From the NCBI GenBank assembly GCA_021527695.1, contig JAKFAO010000010.1, positions 930,001 to 994,000 on the forward strand: a stretch of DNA of 64,000 nucleotides. Reading direction: 5' to 3'. Source of the DNA: Naematelia aurantialba. Taxonomy: Eukaryota > Basidiomycota > Tremellomycetes > Tremellales > Naemateliaceae. The notes beneath the pieces were generated by a model that saw only the letters and a program-made list of their open reading frames with translations, searched no databases and had not been told where the DNA came from. Both the position numbers and the translations under genes were made by a program. Position 1 is the first letter of the stretch. The number at the start of each line of letters is the position of its first letter. Positions 55,029-64,000 of this stretch are shown in pieces.

Positions 55029-56503
55029 CTAGTCCGCCCCAAACTCGTACTCTGCCCAGTTCTGCATAACCCCCGTGTCCGGCCCAAAGATCTGCTGGTC
55101 GAGCTGTCCCCATTCTGGGTGGTTGATGCCATCGATCCACGACTGTGGCTCAATGACCAGGCAGCCATACTTCTCCACCGTCGTCACGCCGTTCTGCTGC
55201 TGGCCCACTTTGTTACCGATGGACCCGTCCTGTGCCACACAGTTGTAGATCTGCACGCAGCCCTGGTTCGTGCGCACTGTCATGCTGATCCCGGTGTGAG
55301 GAGAGTACCACTTGATCATGGGCAGCGTCGCGTCGTCGGGAGTCGAAGACGCCGGCCTGTCAAGGATGAAGGCATTGTCGATCCCGTGGCAGCCTGTGCC
55401 GCACTGATCTGACTGGCCTGCGCCGATGGTTTTCGGCGAGGTAAAGTTGAGTGCGACCACGGGATCGCTCCAAGGGAGTACGACAGACTGCAGCGCTCCA
55501 GTCGGGATCTCGAGCGAGTCGACCTCGATGATCCGCTTGGCATAGGGAAGTTGCAGCGTGTCATTCAGCACCGTTGGCTGGGAGAAGGCTCCGATGTTCC
55601 AGTAGATGTGGGTAGCTAGCATCGCAGGTGTCGCTTGGTCGAAAGGGATCGATACGATCCGCGCCGTCATCCGCGGCGGATTGGCCTGGACAGTATAGGT
55701 GACGTATGTTTGCTAGCAAGGTATCAGCAGGGCAGCTGGCAGGGTCAATAGGATAGTAGGGCGAAGAGGACATACGAGCACACCTGGGAAACCTTCGGAG
55801 CCTGAAGGGTCTAGGAGCGAGTAAGTAATGCTCGAGGTGGTGTATCGGGCGACGGTCCAGTTGCGCTGTCCCAATCAGTTGGCCATCTCATCAGACCACC
55901 CAAACACAACCTACAGCGTCGTAGCCCAAGTTGCCTCCATGCAGAGAATTAAGTCCACCATGCTCGTTCTCAGGAACGTCGTATGACGTGTCACCCATGG
56001 TGAACGTGCCGTTCTTGATCCGGTTGGCATACCGCCTGGCCGGTCAGCACGCCGCACTTGACCACTGCTCACCCAACGATGGCGCCAAAGAACGTCCGTT
56101 TCGTGGCCGTGTCGACGAGGTACTGAGCAGGGTCATCGTACCCCACCACCACGTCTCTCGCCTTGTTGTCTCTGTCGTGGACGAAGAGGTGGGTCAACCT
56201 CGCGCCGTGGCCTATAAACGTCGCGTTGATCCCCTCGGCACAGATCGTGAGCGGCTTGATGGCATCGCTGTTGCCTGTTGATACTGATGCCAGTGTAGTA
56301 TCAGGTAATGCAGCGTCCAGGAATGGCACGAAGGAGAGCCAGCGCATCTCGGTGACTGTAGACGGGCCAAAAATGTAGCCGACGAGTGGAAGGGCAGCGA
56401 GCGCGCCCAAGATCAGGTTGCGTCGCTGTGTACCGCGTACCGCGTATGCAGCTGCCGCTTCCCCTCGCTGTCGCTGACCGGCTTGAGGTTTTAAATCTTG
56501 CAT
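55029..56503 (-). CDS. Aldose 1-epimerase (galactose mutarotase) family protein with N-terminal membrane anchor
   Basis: Four exons on the minus strand (about 56503-56073, 56035-55920, 55863-55785, 55714-55029). After a short cytosolic N terminus comes one hydrophobic segment (LILGALAALPLVGYIFG), so the enzyme is likely type II membrane-bound or secreted. The mutarotase blocks follow: DVVVGYDDPAQYL, FFGAIVGRYANRIKNGTF, HGGLNSLHGGNLGYDA, ATHIYWNIGAF with the putative catalytic His, and CLVIEPQSWIDGINHPEWGQ, whose Glu aligns with the catalytic Glu of the family. Several Asn-X-Ser/Thr sites (NAT, NGT, NWT, NDT, NFT) agree with a lumenal or external domain. The family interconverts alpha and beta anomers of hexoses. 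Exact exon borders at 55714-55790 were set by frame. Confidence 0.88.
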
Positions 56504-56934
56504 GAGGGGGGCAAGAACATCCTGGTGCGTCGCTCACACATCTGATATTGTAGCAATCTCGGCGAGATTACGGAGCATTCACTACAACCGCTCCGGGTCG
56601 AAGAGCCGGGGTAGTTCCATGTTAGGCGCGCGGCATTCGGTCAATTAGGCACGCAGCCTATCCCCACCACTAGCTCCCTTCGGGGCGGAAATCCGCAAAA
56701 TAGGCGCGTGTGGAATGACGCGCTTCCGGATGAACCTTCAACTCTTTCCACCAATACTCTCTCTCTCTCTCTCAACCATCCTCTCCCTTCCTCATCCCTC
56801 TCCCTCCATCGACCACACTCTGCCAGCGTCCACTCTTACAGCTTCACCTGGAGCAGAGAGAGAAGCTGCGATTGCCATCCATAGTCACACACGCGGGGGC
56901 ACGCGGTGGTAGCCCCGCCTCAGCCTAGCGCCTC
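56504..56934. promoter_or_regulatory. Divergent region between mutarotase and SDS3-like genes
   Basis: 430 bp with a CT microsatellite at 56758-56772 and C/T-rich leader up to the ATG at 56935. No gene seen. Confidence 0.45.
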
Positions 56935-59463
56935 ATGGCTTCCACTCGCGAACCTTCCTCCCCACTCTCGTCACCCAGCTCGTCCCCCAAACCCCGACTC
57001 GGTGAGGCAGGTCCATCACGCCTCCCATCCATCCCAGTCGACGATGCCGAGATGGATGATGGCCATTCGAGCCAGACGAGCTCCACAGCGCAGCTCACAG
57101 ATCCATCCGAGGACGGGCTTGATCGGGATGGGAACGAGAGAGCCGATTCCATGAGCGAGCTGACCGAGGACGGCGATGAAGGCGACGTCCAACGCCATTC
57201 AAAATCTCAAAGGCATGCAGAAGCTGCTGCTGCTGAGGATGATGGGGAGGAGGAAGAGGAAGAGGAAGAAGAGGAGGAAGAGGAGGAAGAAGAGCAGATA
57301 GAAGCTCCTGCCCGGTGAGCACTTTCCTTCCTCCCATTTAGCATGTCACTCACTCCGCTTAGCAGGACCCTGCGTATCCAGTCGGGTGGAAGCTCAATGT
57401 CAGACGATCTGACCCCTCCCCCATCAGGAGGTACCGGGCCGCCGATTGCGTTACCCACAGATCTGCCAGCCGCAAGCCCAGAACCTGATGGGAACGCCGA
57501 TGAAGTCGAGGCTGAGGACGAAGATGCGGATGGTGACGTGACTATGCGCGTAGAGAACGGGGACGAGCGCGAGGCAGCCGAGGAGGACCCAGCGGAGGAT
57601 GCAGCGAGCGCTGGTGGGGAAAACGGCGCCGAGGAGGAGGACGGGGGAGAGGCACCCGAGGAGGACGCCAATGACGAGAACGCATCTGAAGATGAAGCGG
57701 ATGCGCAAGGGGCCGAGGAGATTAGCCCAGACGGCGGAACTAGACAGGCTGAAGAGGACGCAGCTGGTGAGCTAGCGTCTTCATTCCCTCGATTCCATCG
57801 AACATCGAGCTGACCAATACCAGACTCCCCAGCGACCCCTCTCCTGATGCGCCCGTCTGGCTCACACTCGTCCCATGCCCCTCCACCTCCTCCCGCTGCG
57901 ATCCGTACTCTCCTACAGCTTGAAATCAAATTTGCAAAGCTTCGTGACCGGCTTTACGTAGAGCGCATGGCGGAGGCCGCAGCAGAAGAAGCCATGCTCC
58001 TCAATGGTGAGCTACTTTACGTCGATGGTCTGTCTAGCGATAGCTGACCCAGCAAAGGCACCCATCCCGCACTGCAGTATCTCCACAGAATCTTGGCAGA
58101 GAGGCGCGAGCGGCTGCATGAGGTGGCATCTAGACGGCATCACCAGGCTCTCGCGGAGCTCGTGAGGGCGCGCGAGGCGGACAAGGCGCATGTGTGGACA
58201 TCGTGGACGGTCAGTATCGGCACTGCTGGGAGTGAATTGGTTGCTGATACTCGATGAAGGACGAGCGCGACAAGCTGCATTGGGAAGAATTTGAGCAGAC
58301 ATGGTCAAAGCGGCGTAGACTGGCTAGGGAGAAGAATGAGATCGAGACACCGAGGATAGGTACGAAGACGAGCACGCTGAAGCTGACCACTGCAGTCAAA
58401 CCTATTCCACGTCCTGGAGACAAATTGTCCGTCAAGGGTGCGGATTGGATCACGGGCGCAACTCTGAGTCGCCTAAATGGAGAAGAAGCGTCGGCAGATC
58501 TAGCTGTGATGGAAGTGAGTCCTAGTCTAGTTTGGCGCTGACTCGCTCCAGAACCGCCGAGTGCAGCAGTCTCGTCATGTCTCACCCGCCATCTATGCAC
58601 AACACCCGCAACAAGCTCAAATGCAATACGGCACTTCATCCCAACCGCACGCCAATCTGGCATATCCTGCTCAGACCTCTGCGTCCAGTTATGCCCATCG
58701 CCTACAACAGCAAACCCAGCGACCGCCTCAACAGCCCCAGAATCACGCTCCCAATGCTGCTGTCAGTGGAGGCTCGGTACAGCCGGCGTTGTCTCGCTCT
58801 GGATCTGGTGGGTCGGGTGGTGCGTCACAACGCCGAGAGGGCCGGACTGTACCGACGACCAGCGACATGTTCAAGCGGGACAAGGAGGTGAAGAACGAAG
58901 TGTTGGAGGCTGCCGGCGGTCCTCCAACTCCGTCGGCAACTGGGCTGGGCATGTGGGCGAGAACCCAAGACAGTCGGCCGTCAGGAGCGACTGGAGCGAG
59001 CGGGTCACTCGAAGCGCGCTTGTCAAATGGCATTAACGGGACTACAGCCGGAAATGGAGCGACCGCCAGTCCGAACCAAGAACATGGGCTGGGACTGGCT
59101 GTCAATTCTGGACATGGCAAGCGGGACGAAGACAAGGAAAAGGACAAGGAAGCAGCAGCAGGGACAAAAACGTCTTCGCAGCCCGAGAGGCGGTTTCCCA
59201 ACTTGTCGGAGTATCTGGGCAACTCCAACCCGTCTCCGCCGACGGGCAACGGCGGGACGGCATACGGTGGAGGGCTGTACGGTGGTGCCGCGCAGACGGT
59301 GCTCAGTCCGCCCAAGTCGCCTGTGGTCGGAGGCATGATGGGAGGTACGTCGTTGGCTACGAACGGGGTTGGCTACGAATGCGGCGGATGCTGACTGGAT
59401 TCAGCACGGACATTCTCGTCGACTGGGGCTGCTGCGCAGCAAGCTGGAACGGGGCGGAGCTGA
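56935..59463 (+). CDS. Sds3/Dep1-like subunit of the Rpd3 histone deacetylase complex
   Basis: Six or seven exons from MASTREPSSPLSSPSSSPKP at 56935 to AQQAGTGRS at 59463. The N-terminal half is acidic, with a run of about 18 Glu (57240-57297) and further Glu/Asp/Ala-rich sequence. The Sds3 domain lies in the middle as a long helical hairpin: LLQLEIKFAKLRDRLYVERM, then HPALQYLHRILAERRERL and ERDKLHWEEFEQTWSKRR. This region in Sds3, BRMS1 and Dep1 ties the protein into Sin3-Rpd3 deacetylase complexes that repress transcription. The C-terminal half is Gln/Ser/Gly-rich and disordered. The acidic N terminus favours Dep1 over Sds3, but I cannot settle that. The last intron was placed so that frame is kept to the TGA at 59461. 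Confidence 0.82.
57237..57297 (+). repeat. Poly-Glu (GAG/GAA) coding tract
   Basis: About 18 consecutive Glu codons, imperfect GAGGAA repeat, in the acidic N-terminal part of the Sds3-like protein. Confidence 0.9.
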
Positions 59464-59904
59464 GGCGGATGGGTTAAACGGAGAGGGACTTTTGGGGGGA
59501 GATCGGGTGTAATGAGTGGATCTAATAGCGGTCGTGGGCATAGAGGGTTAGAGGGTGCCTTGGAGGGCCGAGCTGGTGGGCGATCATCAATGGCATCTCA
59601 TGAGCACTGAGCGTGGTGTCGGTGTGTGGTGCAGGATAACGGATTGTGTTTCTGTGGCGTTGTGCGTGGCCCGTCTTGGCCCTAGAGGTTCACATGGCTT
59701 AAGAACCTTCCATTTCGACGGTCAGCGCTGTGGAGCGGTGGTCACTGGGTTCACTGGGTTCACTGGTTCATTGCCTTCATTGCGTTACTGGGTTCACGGG
59801 ATTCACCAGTTGGGTTCACTCGTTCAGACGATGCATGTCATCACTTGACTTCTGATCCGCTCGCTTCACACGTCACGCCGCGACAGTCCAGCAGAGCCGC
59901 GAGC
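59464..59904. other. Convergent spacer
   Basis: Between the SDS3-like and LEA-like genes. It contains a 9-bp repeat at 59742-59826 and nothing else of note. Confidence 0.4.
59742..59826. repeat. Imperfect 9-bp repeat (CACTGGGTT)
   Basis: About seven scattered copies of CACTGGGTT or GGGTTCAC variants in 85 bp. Confidence 0.75.
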
Positions 59905-60518
59905 CTAGAGCTTCTTCTCGACGTCGTCCTTGGCGTCTCTGGCCTTTCCCGCCGCCGTCCCGAGTGCTTGGTTGGTGTTCTGCCTCGCTGATTCTGCCGT
60001 CTCGGCGGTCTCCTTGGCGCCTTTCTTGGATGTTGATGCTGCGTGCGTCAGCTGCGAATTCAGGTGCGAAAGCGGCACTGTAAAGATGGCGTGATATGTG
60101 AAAGTGCGTGGCAAGTGATTGTAGTGTGGCAAGTGAGAGTGTATGGCAAGTGCGATTGGGACGACAAGGGAGAGTGACAAGGACAGCCAGACAGCAACAA
60201 CCCACCGACAGTCTCTTTGACGCTCTCGGTCGTCTTTTCGACAGTGTCTATCCCAGATGCGAGGGTTTTACCAATCTTCTTGTTGATCTGCGGGGTCAGC
60301 GTCAGCTGCTGCCATGTTCATATGCTCAACGCGAGGGGGGATGATAAGAAGCTCATATACTGATATACTGCTACGCTGACACTCACAGAGTCCGCGGTAT
60401 CCTTGACGCTCTCGGTGACCGTCTTGCCGCGCGGCACAGACGTCGACAGGGCGCGCACGGCGTATGTCTGCCGTGCTGCCTGGCGGGTTGTGATGGACGT
60501 TGCACGGAGGAGGGACAT
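59905..60518 (-). CDS. Small LEA-like helical protein, probably mitochondrial
   Basis: Three exons (60518-60387, 60287-60206, 60038-59905) give 115 residues. The N terminus MSLLRATSITTRQAARQTYA is Arg/Thr-rich without acidic residues, as in mitochondrial targeting peptides. The rest is a repetitive amphipathic helix with 11-residue-like TVTESVKDTADS, TVEKTTESVKETV and AKETAETAESARQNTNQAL motifs, ending AGKARDAKDDVEKKL. This resembles group 3 LEA proteins linked to desiccation and stress tolerance. I do not recognise a specific fungal gene. Divergent from the TMEM205-like gene. Confidence 0.7.
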
Positions 60519-60793
60519 GGTGCTCGTTGGTGTCTCGGGTGTCCAAGGTGCTCAAGTCGTGATAGCTGGTAGTTGTGGCGAGTGCGAGAGCCTGAAAGGA
60601 GCAAAAGCTTGGAGCTGTGATGGTTTGCACGGTTGTCGACTGCTTGCACCATTGCGGGGGAAATCCCCCCCGCAACGTTGACGTCATCGACATCCAAGCT
60701 GGGGGGATTGAATAAGGCCGGAGCGTCCCTCTGCTTGCCGACGTGAACATTCCATCGCCCTCGTACATCTGTTCGTACAGCGAAACACACACC
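60519..60793. promoter_or_regulatory. Bidirectional promoter between LEA-like and TMEM205-like genes
   Basis: 275 bp between divergent start codons. It contains an inverted GGGGGAAATCCCCCCC sequence at 60658-60673. No gene here. Confidence 0.55.
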
Positions 60794-61858
60794 ATGCCAG
60801 GAATCATCAACGCGGCTCTGTCGCCCTTCACCCTCAAAGGGTTCTATCTCCTCACGTGGGGGACCGCCCTCGGCAGCAGTGTCTGGAACCCGATCGTGAG
60901 TCTTGCCCCCGGCGACTAGGTAGACGCTCACGCGTTTGCTCTCTGTTCCGTTTGTCCCGTGGCGCGTTGTCCCCGGTCTCGTCACTTTGCTGCGTCGTTC
61001 ATCCTTGGCCGCATGTCATCCTGCGCTCGTTTGGCTCTGGCCGCCTCTCACGCGTCCTTGCACGTGTCGCACCGTAGGCCTCGTACAGGACCTACAAGAC
61101 CCTCCCGCGCGTGACGTTTGGCACGCTGCAGTCCCGCCTCACGCCGCTCTTCTTCTCCTTCTCGACCCTGACCACCTCGGCCCTCCTCCTCACGCACCTC
61201 TACTTCCACCCGGCGCTCATCTCGTCTCCGACGGTCCCGCCACACTGGGCCACGTCGGAAGAGGGCATCCAGGGCCTGCTTATCATCGGTGGCTTGCTGC
61301 CTAATCTGATCAACTGGCTCGTGCTGGGCCCCGCGGCGACAAAGGTCATGTTTGAGCGACACCGCCTCGAGCGTCTCGAGGGCAAGGAGTATGACGAGCC
61401 GAACGTGAGTTTTTCTCCTGTAGCGAGCGTACTGTTGGTAGTCTCCTATCAATGGGCGTCTCTTTCCTCGGTCGTGTCCCTGCTATCATTAGTCTCCTGC
61501 AGTCAATGGTCCCCTGTCATCGGTAGCCCCGTCATCGTCATCCTCCCTACCATCATCTCTTTACCTGCTATGATTAGTTTCCTGTTATGATTTAGTCTCC
61601 CTGTCGTGATTAGTCTCCCTGTCGTGATTAGACTCCCTACCATGATTAGGCTTCCTGTCATCAGTAATTTCTTCCCAACGGAAGCATTTCCACACATGGG
61701 TATCCCCCAATCACCACGCCCGTGCTAATTCTCTACAGCCCTCCGAGGAGATGTCAAAGGTCAACGCCAAGTTCTCCACCCTCCACGGCATCGCCTCGTC
61801 CCTCCACCTCGTCGCGTTCCTCTCGCTTGCCGGTCTCGGTCTCGCTGTGAGCATGTAA
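60794..61858 (+). CDS. TMEM205/DUF4149-like membrane protein
   Basis: Three exons (60794-60895, 61078-61404, 61739-61858) give 182 residues. Hydrophobic segments are GFYLLTWGTALGSSVW, TPLFFSFSTLTTSALLL, IQGLLIIGGLLPNLINWLVL and a C-terminal SLHLVAFLSLAGLGLAV, four membrane spans. The LQSRLTPLFF and GPAATKVMFERHRLE stretches are as in the TMEM205 domain family of small membrane proteins with unknown molecular role. The loop after helix 3 carries RHRLERLEGKEYDEP. Intron 2 holds an 18-bp repeat. Confidence 0.8.
61564..61662. repeat. 18-bp imperfect repeat in the TMEM205-like gene intron 2
   Basis: Five or six copies of CCTGTCGTGATTAGTCTC variants, wholly inside the intron at 61405-61738. Confidence 0.85.
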
Positions 61859-62851
61859 AAGAGGCAGAGGCAAGGGTTTCAGGTTGAAACAAGAGGTCAT
61901 GATTGGATGTCGTTTCTAATCAAGAGTAGATCGAATGCACTACTGTACACGCGGGCCTCAGGGCTCATTCAAACGAGAGATTCCCATACTAAACGGCCGC
62001 GGCCTCGCAACTCGTCGCACAGACCTGCGAGTAACGCTTGAAAGGCAGTACTCTCTGTGCTACTAACCGTTCGGGGGGCGAGGTTCCCAAGCCCGATGAC
62101 AAGTCTTAAGCAAGAGCAATCTCTACAGATAGGGTCTGGATCGCGACGTGGCGTCTCTTGATCGGGATTGGGGAAATGGGCGGATATCAAACCTAGGGAT
62201 ACTCATCGCCGAGGTGTTTGGATGCACCGAGTCAACCCTCGATCCTCGATCCTCGCACCGTCACGCCCCTATGACGCGTTGTTCCCATGTAAGATGGCCT
62301 CGTCGTCGCTTAAAGGACATTGGGCGTCGTCTTTGTCCCCACGCATCTCGCTCAGTCTTTTTGGGAGATGGGTATCAATGACTCTGGGTTTGGGGGGGCG
62401 TGGCTGCCGAGGGGCTCATTGACGTTTCCGGGGGGGAGCAGCTCACGTCGAATGATGCCCTCCTTGGACACCTGGGTAAAATGGGACATCCGTGCAGAGG
62501 GGAAGGTGTGTTTGACGAAGTTTTTGGGGGGGCTTCACGACCTCCTCGTCCTTTCGCGTTTCTCACGATGGTCTCGAGAGAGAGACTAGCTAGGTATAAC
62601 AAGCCATGGGCACCCCGTCTCTCTCCCTCACTCTTCCACTCTCTCGTCTCTCACCTCTCAGCCTCGTATTCACCACCACGCTCACTCAAGACACCTGTGT
62701 CTCTTCTTCGTTGAAGCAGCTCTGAACTTCAAGCCTCCAGAAACTTCCACCCGCGTAGACCGTCGGTGCGAACCAAAGCGTGAGCACTCCAGCGTACACA
62801 GTACCGTCTGCCGCCTGCCAGTTGCCCACTGATCAGAGCCTCTTGTAGACG
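61859..62851. other. Gene-free interval upstream of the CPL1-like gene
   Basis: About 1 kb with no convincing exon chain. G runs (GGGGGGG) occur at about 62068, 62391, 62430 and 62525. The final 200 bp are C/T-rich and fit a promoter. I looked for tRNA boxes and found none. Confidence 0.4.
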
Positions 62852-64000
62852 ATGCGCTTCCTGAGCCTCGTCCCGCTGGCGCTGACCGCGCTGTCATTTG
62901 TCCCCTTCTCGCTGTCCGCAGCGACGGGCGCATCCGCCTCGGACGGCAAACTCGTGGCGCGCAAAGGCAGCAACCCACCATGCCGCCACCTCATCACGCG
63001 GGACGACTGGACGTGCCACTGCCTCGCGGGTTTCGAGGGCCCGTCGGATGGCGATATCAGCAAAGAATGCCATTGTGGCGACAAGGAGAATTCGGGCTAT
63101 GGCACGTATACTGATCCCGTGGGACTCGTGCATCCGTACTGCTACTGCAAGGGCGCGTACCAGCGTGAGTCGCGATCGAGGTTACCAATAAAGGTTCTGT
63201 CGCTCGTCCTCCTGTCGCTCCTGTTCTCCTCTTACCTTCTTCCCTCGTCTATCCCTCTCTCCTTCCGTGTCCTCTACCCCTCTCATCATTTCCTCTCGAC
63301 CCTCCTCTCTTCCTTCCCTCTCTTCCTTCCCTCTCTTCCTTCCCTCTCTTCTTTCCCTCTCTTCCTTCCCTCTCTTCTTTCCCTCTCTTCCTTCCCTCTC
63401 TTCTTTCCCTCTCTTCCTTCCCTCTCTTCCTTCCCTCTCTTCCTTCCCTCTCTGCCTTCCCGTCCTTCCTCTTGCCTTCTTTCCTCTTTCGCCACTGGCT
63501 GTACTCGTGGCCTCGCTGAACCTTGCAGTCTACAATGTCGACAAACACAAGTGCGAATGTGATGTGAGCACGTCACAGCGTCTTGGGGCTCAGACTGACC
63601 AACCCAGGACAAATGCTACAGCAAGACCAAGTCCAATGGCCACCTCGTCTGCACGCCCAAAAGCTCCACCTCAAGCGGCAGCGTTTCCAAGCGGTCAAAG
63701 ATCACGCTCGAACAGGCGCTCAAGGAGCGTGAGATCAGCGACGAGCCTGAGCACACCATCGAGCAGGCTCTGAAATGCACTCTCCAGGAAAAGGCTTGCA
63801 ACATCAAAGGAGCTTGGGTCTGCACCAAGTGAGCTCCACAGGTTGTCATCAGACGGCGCAAGCTCACGATACGCAGCATCATGTCCGAGCTGGCAACTTG
63901 CGGGGGCTGCCCCGGAGAAGCGCTGGGTGAGTGGCACGTTTGTCACCCCAGTGGCACGACCTCCTGACATCTTTGCAGATTGCCCGTCTCTCCCGGGCAT
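62852..64000 (+). CDS. Secreted cysteine-rich protein with CPL1-like domain (5' part, cut by window end)
   Basis: Starts MRFLSLVPLALTALSFVPFS with a signal peptide ending about LSAATG. Mature sequence is Cys-rich: PPCRHLITRDDWTCHCLAGF, ECHCGDKENSGYG, HPYCYCKGAYQ, KHKCECDDKCYSKTKSNGHL. Then comes CNIKGAWVCTK, and MSELATCGGCPGEALG with DCPSLPG at the window edge. The CGGC..DCPSLPG pattern is that of the CPL1-like domain of basidiomycete secreted proteins. Exons are 62852-63164, 63529-63564, about 63608-63829 and on. Intron 1 (364 nt) is a pyrimidine repeat. The gene continues past 64000, so the C-terminal Cys pattern cannot be judged. Role unknown: a cell-surface or secreted protein (inference). 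Confidence 0.78.
63200..63485 (+). repeat. CCCTCTCTTCCTT repeat in CPL1-like intron 1
   Basis: Nearly pure C/T array with 13-bp CCTCTCTTCCTTC units, many exact, from about 63290 to 63465 and looser before that, inside the intron at 63165-63528. Confidence 0.9.

Noticed and set aside
63249..63773. Leu/Ser/Pro- or Arg/Glu/Lys-rich frames across the CPL1-like intron
   Set aside because: They arise from the CCCTCTCTTCCTT array; the conserved Cys-rich exons require this stretch to be spliced out.

Overview
The window is a gene-dense piece of a fungal nuclear chromosome. The genes are split by many short GT..AG introns, often about 40-60 nt and down to 38 nt. The proteins are typically basidiomycete: a CPL1-like secreted protein, a HAL/NPR1-type kinase, an Sds3-like Rpd3-complex subunit and an ATO acetate transporter. 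A basidiomycete yeast of the Tremellomycetes is my best guess, but that is inference from gene style, not from a search. Exon joins were worked out by eye from reading frame and splice signals. I checked that summed exon lengths are divisible by three for the TBC, MTC1, ATO, HAL kinase, DPH5, EOS1, flavin-reductase, LEA-like and TMEM205 genes; joins in the other genes are less certain.

Layout from left to right. 0.3-2.6 kb: membrane-anchored TBC1D20/Gyp8-type Rab GAP (+). 3.1-7.7 kb: glycogen phosphorylase (+). 8.0-10.3 kb: MTC1-like protein (+). 11.0-12.8 kb: GPR1/FUN34/YaaH acetate transporter (-). 12.8-15.8 kb: long divergent non-coding interval. 15.8-18.3 kb: HAL/NPR1-family kinase (+). 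18.9-20.7 kb: DPH5 (+). 21.0-22.6 kb: MARVEL tetraspan protein (-). 23.3-27.5 kb: three intronless, unrecognised same-strand ORFs that look like diverged copies of one family. 27.9-30.2 kb: RTF1 (-), divergent from MED5 (+, 30.4-33.9 kb). 34.9-37.4 kb: type I membrane protein with a PPxY tail (+). 38.0-39.4 kb: short-chain dehydrogenase (-). 40.3-41.9 kb: casein kinase 2 alpha (+). 42.7-47.8 kb: LIM-RhoGAP of the Lrg1 type (+). 49.1-49.9 kb: ESCRT-II SNF8/VPS22 (-). 50.2-51.5 kb: flavin-reductase-like protein (+). 52.2-54.5 kb: EOS1 (-). 55.0-56.5 kb: membrane-anchored aldose 1-epimerase (-). 56.9-59.5 kb: SDS3/DEP1-like protein (+). 59.9-60.5 kb: small LEA-like, probably mitochondrial protein (-). 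60.8-61.9 kb: TMEM205/DUF4149 membrane protein (+). 62.9 kb to the end: CPL1-like secreted Cys-rich protein (+, cut by the window edge).

There is no operon-like logic. The genes are mostly housekeeping (chromatin and transcription: RTF1, MED5, SDS3; signalling: CK2, HAL kinase, LRG1; trafficking: TBC GAP, SNF8; carbon metabolism: glycogen phosphorylase, mutarotase, acetate transport). Two things stand out. First is the orphan trio at 23.3-27.5 kb. Second, tandem repeats (hexanucleotide arrays, 15-22 bp minisatellites and long pyrimidine tracts) sit inside the longer introns of otherwise conserved genes. I see no rRNA, convincing tRNA, transposon ORF or CRISPR array.
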